The notes below the pieces were generated by a model. It saw nothing but the letters and a program-made list of their open reading frames with translations. It was not told the DNA's origin and searched no databases. A stretch of DNA of 64,000 nucleotides from Apostichopus japonicus (taxonomy: Eukaryota > Echinodermata > Holothuroidea > Aspidochirotida > Stichopodidae). The number at the start of each line of letters is the position of its first letter. The first letter of the stretch is position 1. The stretch spans positions 9,847,499 to 9,911,498 of the forward strand of contig NC_092565.1 in the NCBI RefSeq assembly GCF_037975245.1, given 5' to 3'. Shown here piece by piece: positions 13,401-23,772 of the stretch. A program made the translations under genes and the position numbers.

Positions 13401-15649
13401 GGCCTATGGGTCTAGTCCTTGACATGTCTATTTGATTTTCTCTATCACATTTGCAGATAATCATGACATCGTAGCAATAAAAGTGTTTGAATTGACGCTA
13501 GAAGGTGGTCAAGATGAAACTGTAGATTATGCAGATATTTTGCCATCGGCAGATTTCTTTGCCCCACCAAGAGGTAAGATGAACAAGATGATACATTTTT
13601 GTCATTCAAGCTGATTTTACAGGTTGACTTCCCTGTAACTTTTTGCAAGGTTCTATTCACAATAAAAAATCCAATAACCTTGCAGTACAATAACTTGAAC
13701 ACTTTCAGTTCAGTTCAATTCAGTTCAGTTCAATTCAGTTCATTTCAGTTCAATTCAGTTCAATTCAATCCAATTCAATCCAATTCAAATAAACATAACA
13801 CACAGTACATTAGACATATGTAGCAACATATGAAGGGCACTGAAAAACAGAGATACTGTTAACGAGAAGTTGTGACCATAAAGAGACAGGGAAAAAATTA
13901 ATAAGTTTCATTTAAATTATTAGAAGTTATCAAGTTAAAATTGTGATTTTGTGGAATATTTTACGATATGCTTTTCTAATCTGGTTGATACTGAAATGGA
14001 AAAGCAATCTCATAGAGTAGTTTTAAGTTTAAGTCATGACCCTATTATTTGGGTGAAAACGAAATATAGTTGGTAAAGCTGCTGTTAGAAAGCCGGACCC
14101 TCAGAGATAAACTGATAATTAATTCTGTCATGTCAAAGGTAAGCTTATGATCATGCCACAGTTACTGTCTTTCTCTTCCTGAAACTGAAACTACATTGTC
14201 GTAAAGAAAAAATCCAATTTATAAACGTGGCGAAGAGCAATCCATGACAAAGAACTCTCTTGACATCTGCTCCTCGTTGTGTTTTCAAAAGAAATGTGTT
14301 TGAAAACTTGATCGTTTCGGTCCAGTGAACCAGTATCTACCATCGGTAGAAATATTGTCAGTCTCTCTGTCACATCAGGAAAGGCATCCTCGAAATTGGT
14401 CGTCTCAGTTTGCAATCTGCCTAACCCTAACCACAGATAATTGTGATGAAAGCACGACCTCGGCAAATCGTTGACTTGGTTTTCATCGTTGATTTCTTCA
14501 CCTTGCATTAAGGGGGTATAAAGTTCCTTTAGAAGCGCAACTATCATGCCCTGTAAATGGCCTGGCAAATATGTTCAATATAATCTGCAAAAAATCACCC
14601 AAAATAGAAAACGTTGTACACGGACAGCTTGAAAACAATTTGGTTTAGTCACTTGATAGTAAGAGGAATTGAAATATATTTCTACCGGTGTGCAAACTTA
14701 TTTAGGACAAGTCCTTAACTCGATGTTGTTGTTTTCTCCTGGAGGAGTTAAGGCTGCCGTCAAGATAAATTCGTTGGCTGTTATTGTAAGTGGGTGCAGT
14801 AATGCTAACTGCATTTCCACTATTCAAGTGAATATAATCTCATTTCTATTCTGATCTCCCCTCCCCCACCCCACTCCACCCATCTTCGAGGCCGACATAT
14901 GCCACTCCTGTCCCTTAAGTTTACCCCGCCTCTTTCACTCTTGAAAAGGGAAAGATGCCTTGGCACTGTGCTTTCTTTTCTTTCTCATGACTTCCAAAAC
15001 TTGATGACAAGCATGACAGATAAATTCTGATATCATCCATTACTGGAATGTCAACTGGATGCTAGCCAGCCTTCAACCGCACGCATTTGCTTGCACTGCA
15101 CATGACAATGACAGATTTTTTTAATTTGTTTGCTCCGAGTGTGAGTAGAGTACAAAGTCTAACCCAAGTATCAGTAAGGGAAGATGGACTTGAGTACAGG
15201 ATCCAGTACGAGTACGTACTCCAGTCCAACAATTTTACCTCATAGTATGGTGGATCCACCTTATTGAGTAATCCTGTCCGTTACGCATTTTCGTCCGTCC
15301 ACCTGATTCCTCATTGGATTCCTTACGTCTTAATTCACCAGGTGCACAACAGGATGCCGTTGTACGTAATATTAAAGGTTTTTAAAATTCAGAGAGTCAC
15401 CAATCGGTAAATGCTTCCCCCTCTGAACCTGTAGTTTTCTTGTCAAGTACAAATCGCTCTTCCTTTCATGTTTATTTTTTTTTAGATCATGTGGACGACC
15501 CTCAGGGAGCCTTTAAAAATATCTCTCTGAGCTGGAGAAAGATGTTCCTAATCACGTTCTGCGTCGTACTCGGTGCCCTCGTCTGCGTAATCGTCGGATT
15601 TCTAGTCTTTCGAAAAAAGCAGGATTATAACAAAAAGAGATTTTATTGA
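5357..15649 (+). CDS. LMAN2: Vesicular integral-membrane lectin VIP36 / LMAN2-type cargo receptor, complete, 8 exons
   Basis: Exons: 5357-5492, 7298-7413, 8851-8965, 10562-10644, 11353-11514, 12336-12450, 13457-13573 and 15486-15649. All introns are GT-AG and phases agree, giving 1008 bp (335 aa; vertebrate LMAN2 is about 350 aa). Signal peptide at residues 1 to about 22. L-type lectin domain from YLKKEHSL (about 33) to about 265, including PMWDIQGNTMVT, WEMHVHFKVHG, DGFALWY and LPTGYFFGAS. The sugar/calcium residues known from VIP36 are all present: Asp109, Asp140-x-Tyr142-x-Asn144, His169 and Asp172, with the same spacing as mammalian D131/D162/N166/H190 apart from one inserted residue. A single TM lies at about 301-322, followed by a short cytosolic tail ending KKRFY, as in VIP36. 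The family binds high-mannose N-glycans on cargo between ER, ERGIC and Golgi. It could be LMAN2 or the common ancestor of LMAN2/LMAN2L. The start is the first ATG before the signal peptide. Confidence 0.95.
5493..7297. other. LMAN2 intron 1 with a TTAA-type MITE
   Basis: Phase 1 intron (donor GTAAAT, acceptor TTTGCAG). Apart from the MITE at 6892-7252 I see no gene, only AT-rich DNA and three short TGTAAGATCA repeats around 6779-6812. Confidence 0.7.
6892..7252 (+). mobile_element. TTAA-ended MITE, family 2, copy 1 (361 bp)
   Basis: Starts TTAATGCATCAATTGAAGAC and ends CACACCCTTTAA. A second copy lies in inverted orientation at 53851-54214, 46 kb away. Shared blocks include ACTCGCCCCAAACCGCGTG, CTTGCAAGTGA and CTGGGATC. 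The termini share a TTAAAGG-like inverted repeat, stronger in the second copy where GAAGACTCGC is found at both ends. No coding capacity, so it is non-autonomous. TTAA ends are typical of piggyBac and Kolobok-type elements; which applies is not decided. Confidence 0.7.
7906..8216 (+). mobile_element. tRNA-derived SINE in LMAN2 intron 2
   Basis: A tRNA-like head has a pol III A box (TGGTCAAGTGGTTAAGGC) at about 7917-7934 and a B box (GGTTCAAGTCC) at about 7962-7972. A body follows with CCTTGGGCAAGGCACTTTAT and a 3' part reading GCGCCTTGAGCACCG and TGCGCTTTATAAAAAATCC before an AT-rich tail. Head, conserved body and tail is the SINE layout; body motifs of this kind recur in deuterostome SINEs. 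It is not a functional tRNA gene because the acceptor and anticodon stems do not pair properly. Confidence 0.75.
9691..9940 (-). mobile_element. tRNA-like SINE-type repeat, copy 1
   Basis: A 250 bp unit in LMAN2 intron 3 whose minus strand carries a tRNA-like block at 9742-9814: A box TAGCCTAGTGGTTAGGGTG and B box GGTTCGAATCC. It is flanked by a 5' part with CTAGAGTAGGGC and a 3' tail that runs into a (TA)n tract, the usual SINE end. A nearly identical unit follows 280 bp downstream. Open frames on the minus strand through this unit are read-through of the tRNA-like block and not a protein gene. Confidence 0.7.
9971..10220 (-). mobile_element. tRNA-like SINE-type repeat, copy 2
   Basis: Same 250 bp unit as 9691-9940, offset 280 bp, with only scattered substitutions (for example CGAACCACGG to CAAACCACGG in the B box). 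The close match and tandem spacing, with (TA)n between, suggest local duplication rather than two independent insertions. Confidence 0.7.
10347..10432 (-). mobile_element. tRNA-like SINE-type repeat, copy 3, truncated
   Basis: Carries the 3' tail and the B-box half of the same repeat (AAATGAAAATCGTAATGAG through GGCCTCCCGCT). It is then cut and replaced by a long (TA)n tract at about 10434-10505, just 56 bp before LMAN2 exon 4. The A-box half is missing. Confidence 0.65.
10434..10510. repeat. (TA)n microsatellite
   Basis: Near-perfect TA/CATA tract at the truncated end of the third tRNA-like repeat, directly upstream of the acceptor of LMAN2 exon 4. Confidence 0.85.
11575..12166 (+). mobile_element. 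TTAA-ended MITE, family 1, copy in LMAN2 intron 5 (about 590 bp)
   Basis: Begins TTAAAGGATGAC, the same 12 bp that forms a perfect terminal inverted repeat on the copy at 52831-53409. Collinear landmarks shared with that copy include ACACAGACCATT, CAGATGCA, TCAAATGACAT, GAATATCTT, ACCAG and the AACTCTG/ATTCTG block near the end. The right terminus has decayed here (GTAATTTGTTAAG for GTCATCCTTTAA). It has no open frame, so it is non-autonomous. Confidence 0.65.
13706..13792 (+). repeat. TTCAGTTCAAT-type short tandem repeat
   Basis: A run of about 85 bp built from TTCAG, TTCAAT and TTCAATCC units in LMAN2 intron 7, degenerating to the right. The frame running through it is repeat-encoded, not a gene. 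Confidence 0.8.
14191..14568 (-). other. Unrecognised 125-codon open frame within LMAN2 intron 7
   Basis: An uninterrupted antisense frame of 125 codons with mixed composition, unlike the AT-rich flanks. I recognise no domain, signal peptide or membrane segment. No splice partners are evident. It could be a fragment of a mobile element or an old retrocopy, or chance. I would not call it a gene without homology or transcript evidence. Confidence 0.2.
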
Positions 15650-18236
15650 CCCCATGCAACGATTAAAAGTTTCATCTAGGAGGAGATAAGAGGCAGGGGA
15701 GCAGTGAGAAAGGCCACAGCTACTCCGCTCGTTAGAATCGGAATTATGGCTCGCAAAGGAAAACCAAAAAAAGAAAGAAATAGGCAGAGTGAGAGGTAGG
15801 GTTAAGCTTGTGTGGCAGAGCAGAAATAAAAGTAACAGATAAACGTAGCACAAAGCAGCCTTTTTTGATACCTCGCAACGTGATAAGAGGAGCACACTTG
15901 AATGTCATTTGTGTATCACAGACACTTACTTCAAAGAAACTGTTCAATTGATTGATATGAACTTTTTTTTTATATAGTTGCAATTAGGTGTGATTAACAT
16001 CGGTGAGAACAAGATTTCTTGCGGGTTTTATGCCAAACTGCTTTACAGAGTTGCAGTGTCATGAAAGTAATCTTCTCTAAAGGATAGGGTATATTGTTTA
16101 CAAGGAAAACGCATTGTCTATTCCCCAGGTCAAGTGTCAACTGTTACGAACAATTTCAAAACAAACTTTTTTTTAAATAACTAAATAATAAAAATGACCC
16201 TTTTTTTTTTTAAGAATTCTTTTTCAAAAAGATCTCAAAGCTGGTACAAATAGTAGTAAGATCCGACAAAAGAAAACGTTTAATAAAATGACCACTAACT
16301 GAAACTGAAAATGACCACCTAAAAAAGTTTCTTCCGACGTGTGCACTGTCTAGTGACGGTAAAACTAACATATTGTATCGGCTAATTCTACTTGTAGTGC
16401 ATTGTGTGGCAAAGATGTGTAATCACCTTAAGCTTGTATTAATATCAACACAGGTCGAACTTGTTACCAAATGTTAGGAACCATGAATAGCTGTGTTCAG
16501 ACAAAAGGTAAATGGTTGAGATACCCCTTAATATATCATCATTCTAGCCTTCCACCTAAGACCCAAGTATTATCTATTTCTTACTTATCCATAAGGTAGA
16601 AATTAAAGAAGATTTATTGGCACTTCTTTCATCAACAGTAATCAAAAGACTCTACTTTGGATGTGTTTTGACAGTTTAATAGCAATCTCTGTAAAACCTC
16701 CATTAGTGTGTCAACCAACAAATGTTCAAGAAAGAAGAAAATAAAAATTACATACGAAAAACTTGATTGTAATTCCCTTGTAACTTGTCTCACCATTAAA
16801 AGACGATTGAACATATTATGCAATGTTTTACAGTACATTAAACAAGGTTTAGTTCATTTAATGTTATGACAGATGTAATAAGTTTGGAGAAAGCTAAAAG
16901 CAAATGTTTACAGTTTTAGCCTCGACCTACCACTCTTTTATAACAGAACTTACTCTTTTTTTTTTTTTTTACTATAAGAGAACAGACTGAAGTTGTTTTC
17001 AGGAATCGTTAACGGAAAGTTAAATGCAAAGCTAATTTAATCTTTTAAAGGAGAAGAAGATATACTTGATTAGTGATGTTACAGATAATACAGACCATTG
17101 CACTAGTAATGAAAACCGAATTTGATCGCAAAAAGAAATAAATAAAATTGAACCAGCAATTGTAAATCTTTGGTTGATTGGTTTATGGTAGAGAAAAGTC
17201 TGGCTTGTGTAGGTCAAATTTGTTGCAACTCAAACATGAGAATATTTATCACCATTTTATGGTCATCTTTACCATTTCAATTTTGTTTCCTTCTTCTTTT
17301 CTTGTTGGCCAGTAAAATCCCTCTTTAACTAAGTAAATAAGAGAAGTGCGGTTACAATTTCTTGCCTATTTGTACTACCTTGCCCTTAGCTAAGAAACTA
17401 TCAATGATTCCTTAAATAGGGATTGCACCCCCCCCCCCCTTACCCAAAAAAAAAAAGAATTCATAATAAAACACAAAATTAACACATTGGTCTTCCATCT
17501 TAATTGTTTCAATTGTTGATGAAATGGAATATTTGGAATATATTTCCATTTTTATTTGGATAAGTACAATATACAAGAATTTGTGATTTCCTACGTAGAC
17601 AACACATCAAAGTATCTCTGCTCCCCCCCCCCTCCAAGGAATTAAGACCCCCTTCCCCTGCTTAAAATCACTTCCATTTTTGGTTAAGTTCGATGATACC
17701 TTGGCAAGGTACAATTATATCCCATGATTTCCACCATTTTCAGTTTTAAACTGCAACCGAAGCAGTTGTAGGTATAGTTCATGTATGACATTGCAGATTA
17801 ATTGGCAGGGCCTGCATCCAAATTGACAATGCATAGGTTTTTAGTATTTTCACAACGCAACGATTGAACAGACCTATGGTGCTAGACATTGTGTCAATGT
17901 ACGTTGATTCACAAGCTCTGTTTTATGTGTGTAGTTTTAAATCTTAGTGACAAATCTTGGATATTTGTTCTTCTACAACCAGATCTAACCAGGTGAAAGA
18001 GTCGTATTTTGGGTGACGTGTTGGTGATAAGTACTTACAGCTCTTTAATAAATAAAGCAAGAAATCATATAACTTTATATTGAAAATAACATAATATACG
18101 GAGCCCACTTCAGATTAGGACCTTGTACCACATTAGAAGATATAAGCGTTTCTTTTAGGCTTCTTGTTTGTTTTCCATGTTATTTTAACAGATTTTTTGT
18201 ATATTTGATATGACAATTTCATACTTTTATTTTGGG

Positions 18237-18860
18237 TTTCAATCATAATTGAAACAACCAGACATACTGAGACTGTTTGCTGGCTTCATATCTGTGCCTG
18301 ATGACCTGTACAAGATACAATTGTCAAAAAAACACTCATTATTTTAATTAATTTTACTCATTTTAATTATATTCATATATGTTACAACGACAATAACATA
18401 TTTGATATGTTCATATTTAAAGATAGATTCCATAGTTTGTTTTCTCAATCATAATTGAAGCAATTGGACTGTTTGATATCTGTAACTGAAGACCATACAA
18501 GATACAATCATCACAAAACTCTATTTTTTTTTGTATTTCACTTATGTTATTATATTTATATAGGGCAATATTCTCGATAGTGTCTACTTGGGTCATAAAC
18601 CAATCAATTTCATTTTGTGAAGTTATAGTTAAATGCAACTCTTTACATAATGTTTACTTTAGTCACAAACCAATCACTTTTGTACCCAGTTAAGCTACGA
18701 ATAATCGAGTCAGTTTCTTCTTAGTTCACAACGAAATATTCTCGGTAGCTAATTAGATGAAACTATAGTTTACTTATATATTTTGATACTCAAGTCACAA
18801 ACTAATCACTTTTTATACCCAGTCTAATTATGAACAATCTTGTACAATTATGACTATAAA
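18237..18860. repeat. Decayed tandem duplications
   Basis: The block TTTCAATCATAATTGAA... to ACAAGATACAATTGTC at about 18237-18330 recurs diverged at about 18442-18520 (TCAATCATAATTGAAGC..., ATACAAGATACAATCATC). A second motif, TCACAAACCAATCACTTTT, recurs at about 18596-18614, 18663-18681 and 18796-18814 with related flanks. These look like old local duplications with no coding content. Confidence 0.55.
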
Positions 18861-20260
18861 TTAAGGCTACACGAAAGGTTATGCGCCCTTTTTATAATGG
18901 TTTTTTTTATGGGCAGGGGGGGGGGGTACACAACCCTCCTTTGGCATCTGCACATGGTTCACAGATATTTGGTATAGAATAATTGCATCTTACATTTTTA
19001 TAATCACTATCATAAGAAAATCATTTTGAGAAGTGTTGATTGTAATTAGTGGTGGCAGTGGTTTGGAGGGAAGTCTGCACCTTTCGCTTTCATTATTGAT
19101 ATTTATAAATGCATTCGAAATCAACTGTTTCTTTTATTACATAAGTATGTTTTTTTTACTCTTTTCCCCTAATTTACTAAAACAAACAAAAAACAATTAT
19201 CAGGGATCCACTCTGAAACATTTCTTCTTCTTTGGCTTCCATCCAAAATCAACATCGAGTTCACAAAATCTTTGTCATTTGCATGCAATTTATATTTCTT
19301 CCTGGGAAGACAATTTTTCTCCTCAATAGGTGTTAGATATATTCTCTATCATTCCCTAATGGCTATTGGATATTGATTCTAGATTAACTTAAAAAAAGCT
19401 TCTTGAATCTGATTGTCAAATTTTCACTTTGTTAAATTAACCTTCATGAGCTGTATTGCATAGAAGTTTCGAAAAGCTTCGGATTTTTTTTCTTCAAAAT
19501 TTTCCCAGAAAGATGCTGTAATTTGATATCATTATCTCTAATATATTGGTGGTGAAAAAAAAAAAATTTGCTATGCTTCTAAATTGCGGCTATTCTCACT
19601 CGGACAACGTTTACATGGGTTTCGTAAATAAAACGACAGGAATCAATTTAAACTACAATCTGTGCAATGTCTTTGGATATTTTTTTCAATCTGAGACTGA
19701 ATTGAAGATATGGTTCACAGCTAGGTGAGGATCCAGGGGGGGGGGGGCTGCGTGGCTCTGACATTGTCGAAACCGATACCCAAATGTGCGTGTTAGGGGT
19801 GAGTGGGTTTGGTGAGACACCCAAGACAAAATTTTATGAATTCTAAGGCATACATAAGCTATGAGTTAGGTCTTAAGTAATGGTTTACACAAAAGGTTGT
19901 GCTAATAACTTTTTGTTGTTGGTATGTGTGTTGGAAGGGGAGAGGGTAAAATGGGGATGTACAGGCCCACTTCACCCCCTGGATTCTGGTTCAGTAATAA
20001 CCCTTCCTTGGCATAATGCTTAAAAAAAAAAAAAACATAAACAAGTTAAAGGAAGAGAGTTCAAATTCTGACAAGAATATCAATATTTTCATATTAATGT
20101 CATTCAATCATTCCCTACATTCAAGATGTAAATAGCAAGAGATATCGAACACATAATTATAAGTGAAAACAAAAACTAAACAAGAAGTCAAAGTAATAAG
20201 TTCAGTCACAAACTTTCTCTATATTCGGCATTTATTCCTTGATTATACTATCCATAAACC

Positions 20261-20362
20261 TATATATATATATATATATATATACATATATACATATATT
20301 ATATTTCCATTTACTCATAAACTAATGGAATAGAATGTGGCGATATTAATATATTTTCCATA

Positions 20363-20393
<31 letters not shown>

Positions 20394-20656
20394 TTTCAAT
20401 TCTCAATGTACATAATACAGATAAAATTGACTATATAAAGCATGACAGGTCTCAACGACCGCAGCTAGCAGAAAGCCACACTAAGGATAATAAAGGATAA
20501 AGGGATTAAAACGACAGACAATACCAAGCAACCAAGAACTTAAGAGAACGACAAGTACAAATCTAAATGCGATCAAAAAAAAAAAAAAACTGCTGAAAAA
20601 AATCTACTCTATATATCTACAATATGTGTGAGGCAAGTGTCAGCATCATCCCGAAG

Positions 20657-20713
<57 letters not shown>
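20261..20713. repeat. Cluster of (TA)n microsatellites
   Basis: Three TA tracts at 20261-20300, 20360-20385 and 20660-20713 within 450 bp, separated by A/T-rich DNA with poly-T and poly-A runs. Frames encoding Tyr-Ile repeats here are products of the TA tract. Confidence 0.9.
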
Positions 20714-20715
<2 letters not shown>

Positions 20716-21714
20716 AATTTTCAATTTTTTTTTTCTCAAAAATATGGTCTCTTTTAAATTGAAGAGCTTAAATCTGACGATGTACTTCAATTTCCATTTA
20801 GTCGCCTTGCGCATGGTCCTTTGGACATTCTGTTTCTGTTAAATAGGAAGGGGTGGGGGGGGGGGGTTAAGTTAATATCCTCTCCTATGCAGAAGTTATT
20901 TTTATATACAGCTGATGTTAAGCCTTGGTAATGATACCGTTATCATTAGATACATGATCTAAAATATGAGTAAAGTACAAGTTCATAAATGCATTTAAAC
21001 AGTGAACAAAAATACGAATTAAGATATATCGAGTGGAATTGTGCAATGTAGTCATAAAGCAGTGTTTTCATAAAGCAAAAATAAAAAATAAAAATTACAA
21101 AACCGTTAAAGGTGCGTCACACAATATATATGTGGAAACTGAACACTTCTCAAAATCACTACCGCACGTATATATAAGAGAACAAAATTAAGTTAACACG
21201 TGTAGAACTTCGCTATGTTACCAACGAAGGCACACGCGCGGACCATAATAGTTTTATCGTTAGTAAAGTACTAATTTTATGTAACATTAAATGCAAGACG
21301 ATTTATGGTTAAAGTTGGCACATTCCCTTTCTTAGATATCATAATTAACGTCTATGAATATGATATAATCAAATGATAATTTACTCTATATCCAATTTTT
21401 TAATAATTCTTTAACAATGACTTCTTTTGTTATGAATATGGTCATAATCTTGTTAGCGCGGCTTTTGTTTACATTTTATTAATTTAAATTGACGTTACCA
21501 GTAGCCTATCAATAATTAACTTCAATCGACTTTGAGAAGTATGCCTGCACATCCTAAGCTGGAAACCATGGCAAATGGCTGCCAAAGTGTGGTATATATT
21601 TCATTCATCTTAAATTTGTAACGCTTTTTGATCGATGATGCATCAAACTACAACTGCGCGATACCAACTTTTGCTGGGAGAAGTATATGCTTCCATCTGT
21701 CGGCCTTTCCCCCA

Positions 21715-22015
21715 CTACCATAATAAAACGAGTGCCCTACTACAACCAGAGAGGTGGGTGAACACACCATCATTATAACCAAGTTGGCACCCACTATCAC
21801 AAGAAGCGAGTAACAGTCCATGCCATCATAAATGGTCACCCACTAGAAGGAGGTCATCCACTACCGCCACAAGTTTGAAGTGGGTGACCCACTTACACCA
21901 CACGGGTGACCCACTGCCATCGCAATTGAGATATGCACTACCACCAAACAGGTGGGTGAACCACTACCGTTCCCATTTCGGGAGATGCACTTACTATCAC
22001 AAATGGATGACTCTG
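21715..22015. repeat. Degenerate minisatellite built on GTGGGTGACCCACTACCAC
   Basis: About ten variants of a 20-30 bp motif, roughly (G)GTGGGTGA(C)CCACTACCA, for example at 21751, 21843, 21879, 21903 and 21950. It ends within about 30 bp of the point where homology with the other GPCR units begins (about 22022). The motif is partly self-complementary (GTGGGTGACCCAC), so hairpins are possible. Confidence 0.6.
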
Positions 22016-22041
22016 GATGTTGCACGATAAGAGCATATGCA

Positions 22042-23532
22042 TTAATGTTTAACTAGTTTCATTACTGCTTTTCGGAAACCTAAATTGGTGACAACGTATA
22101 AGATAGGATTGACTGCGGAATTCGCACACAGAAGAACAAAGAATGCCAAATCAAGCAACGGAGGTAACTGGATCAGTCCCAGAGCGTGTAGTACAACCCC
22201 TATGTAAAATGGCAACCAACAAACTAGGAACACTGATACCAATATGACGACCACCTTGACAGCTTTTGTGCATCCAAACAGCTCATTCTTTTTTTGTTTT
22301 CTTCTTTCACATGTGGCACATTTTGGAGTTTGCGAAATTATACTGATATCATTCCTAGCCACTAGTCCTTTACTTCTCGATGATGATAAGTCCGTTGTTG
22401 AAGTTTGTTGCATTTTAACAATAGAATTAGATACGGACACATTTTGATCATCACTAGTAAGATTATAATCCACGCTACTAACACTGATGCCAATTCTTGA
22501 CGAGACTTCTGAAAGATCACAGTTTTGACCGCGTTTGCCCGTTGTTTCACTTAGTTATCTCTCTGTAACATCATCGAGTTGCGATGATATATTTGGTATC
22601 TCTTTGTCTCCTTTCCTCTCAATATTGTTGTTTTCCAGTTGTCTGCTCGATGCCATCGACGATGTTCCCATTTCGAAATGATCTTTGATATTATCTCGCA
22701 AATCCTTGCTTTTCAAGAGGTCGGTGTCTAAAGTATTAGATGAATCTTCGTGCTGACCACTGTCGTGTAGATGTTGGGTTGTATTGTCACCATGGTGATG
22801 TACCACTTTCTTGTTTCTGGATGTGATTTTATGCTCATTCCTACAAGGAGTCGCAACAATATCAAGGAACTCGCGCCTTCTTTGTATCAAGTGTTTGAGC
22901 ATAAGCGTGTTATAACCCACGAGATGGGAAACGGGTAGAAGAATGTCGAGAGAAAAATTCACCCATACAAACACTGCGTCTGTGACAATTTCATTATTAC
23001 TGCAGAAAGACATAAATTGGTCTCTTTGATCTAGCCAAACATAAAACATGACCGAAATTATTAGTATGACGAAATAAGTGATTAAAACCAGTTTTTTAGC
23101 CATTCTTGGTGTCTGTGTTTTCTTGTGATGTATCACGTCTTTTACCATAAGATATCGATCACGTGATATCAATAGAACCATGTAAATGGATGCAAGAAAA
23201 GCGAAAAATGAAGCCCAAAATGACAAATGGCAAAGTAAATAATTGCTTGACAAATCCGGTGAAATCATGCTTGCAATGCTAACTGGTATGATTATAATTC
23301 CAACCAAAAAATCGGCTATAGCTAAATTGAAAATATAGCAGTTAACTCCAGTTTGCCGAAGTTTTCCGTCTTTACAAAATGCAACTATTGTCACAAAATT
23401 TCCGAAGACAATTATTAGGCCTACTGCAATGAAAGATCCACTAATTAAAAAAGAATAAATAATACCATCGTGTAATACGAAACTGGTCTCGTTTGGTTTC
23501 TCCGTTCGAGAAAGTGATTCACTTTGATCCAT
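22042..23532 (-). pseudogene. Class A GPCR, array copy A, interrupted by a nonsense codon
   Basis: Intronless, 496 codons plus stop if read through. Codon 326 (22557-22555) is TAA where the intact copies have GAA (context ACxGAGAGA then TAA versus GAA), a single base change in the third intracellular loop. Downstream, the frame stays open through TM6, TM7 and the same stop as the other copies, so this is the only lesion. An unsuppressed product would keep TM1-TM5 and part of loop 3 but lose the CWLP and NPxxY motifs. TM1 has two extra residues (AVGLIIVF versus AVIIVL). All other landmarks match copy B. It could be a young pseudogene, a polymorphic allele, a truncated receptor or a sequencing error. 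It is the leftmost copy and lacks the shared 3' spacer. Confidence 0.88.
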
Positions 23533-23712
23533 GATTTACAAAGAAAATATTCAATCTCAGCAGACGACGAGAAGTTAACCAAAATTGATCGATTTACACA
23601 ATGATGAACTGGAGGCTGAAATATACCACCATTACATATCCATTCACCGTGACTATAGGACACATTTATAGAGCTGTTTTGATGCTGTGATTTAGTCTTG
23701 TAATTGAAAGAA

Positions 23713-23772
23713 GTGACGTAAAAATAAGTTCGAATAGTAACGTTTTTAGTAACGACCTCGTGGTCACGTGAC
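23713..23772 (-). promoter_or_regulatory. CRE-like site and CACGTG palindrome upstream of copy A
   Basis: GTGACGTA at 23713-23720 (about 181 bp before the start codon) and the 10 bp palindrome GTCACGTGAC at 23763-23772. Both are kept at matching places upstream of all four copies. GTGACGTA resembles a CREB/ATF half-site and CACGTG is a bHLH E-box; function is inferred. Confidence 0.4.

Larger units (their letters stand above)
15650..22021. other. Gene-poor intergenic region between LMAN2 and the GPCR array
   Basis: Probable LMAN2 3' UTR first: an AATAAA at 15825-15830 lies 176 nt past the stop. The rest is AT-rich with poly-A/T and poly-C/G runs, three (TA)n tracts and two zones of decayed tandem repeats (listed separately). 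Frames of 60-98 codons here show no domain. I see no gene. Confidence 0.6.

Noticed and set aside
22244-22447. Plus-strand frames of 66-67 codons opposite loop 3 of each GPCR copy
   Set aside because: They recur in all four copies only because they are antisense shadows of the conserved receptor coding region.
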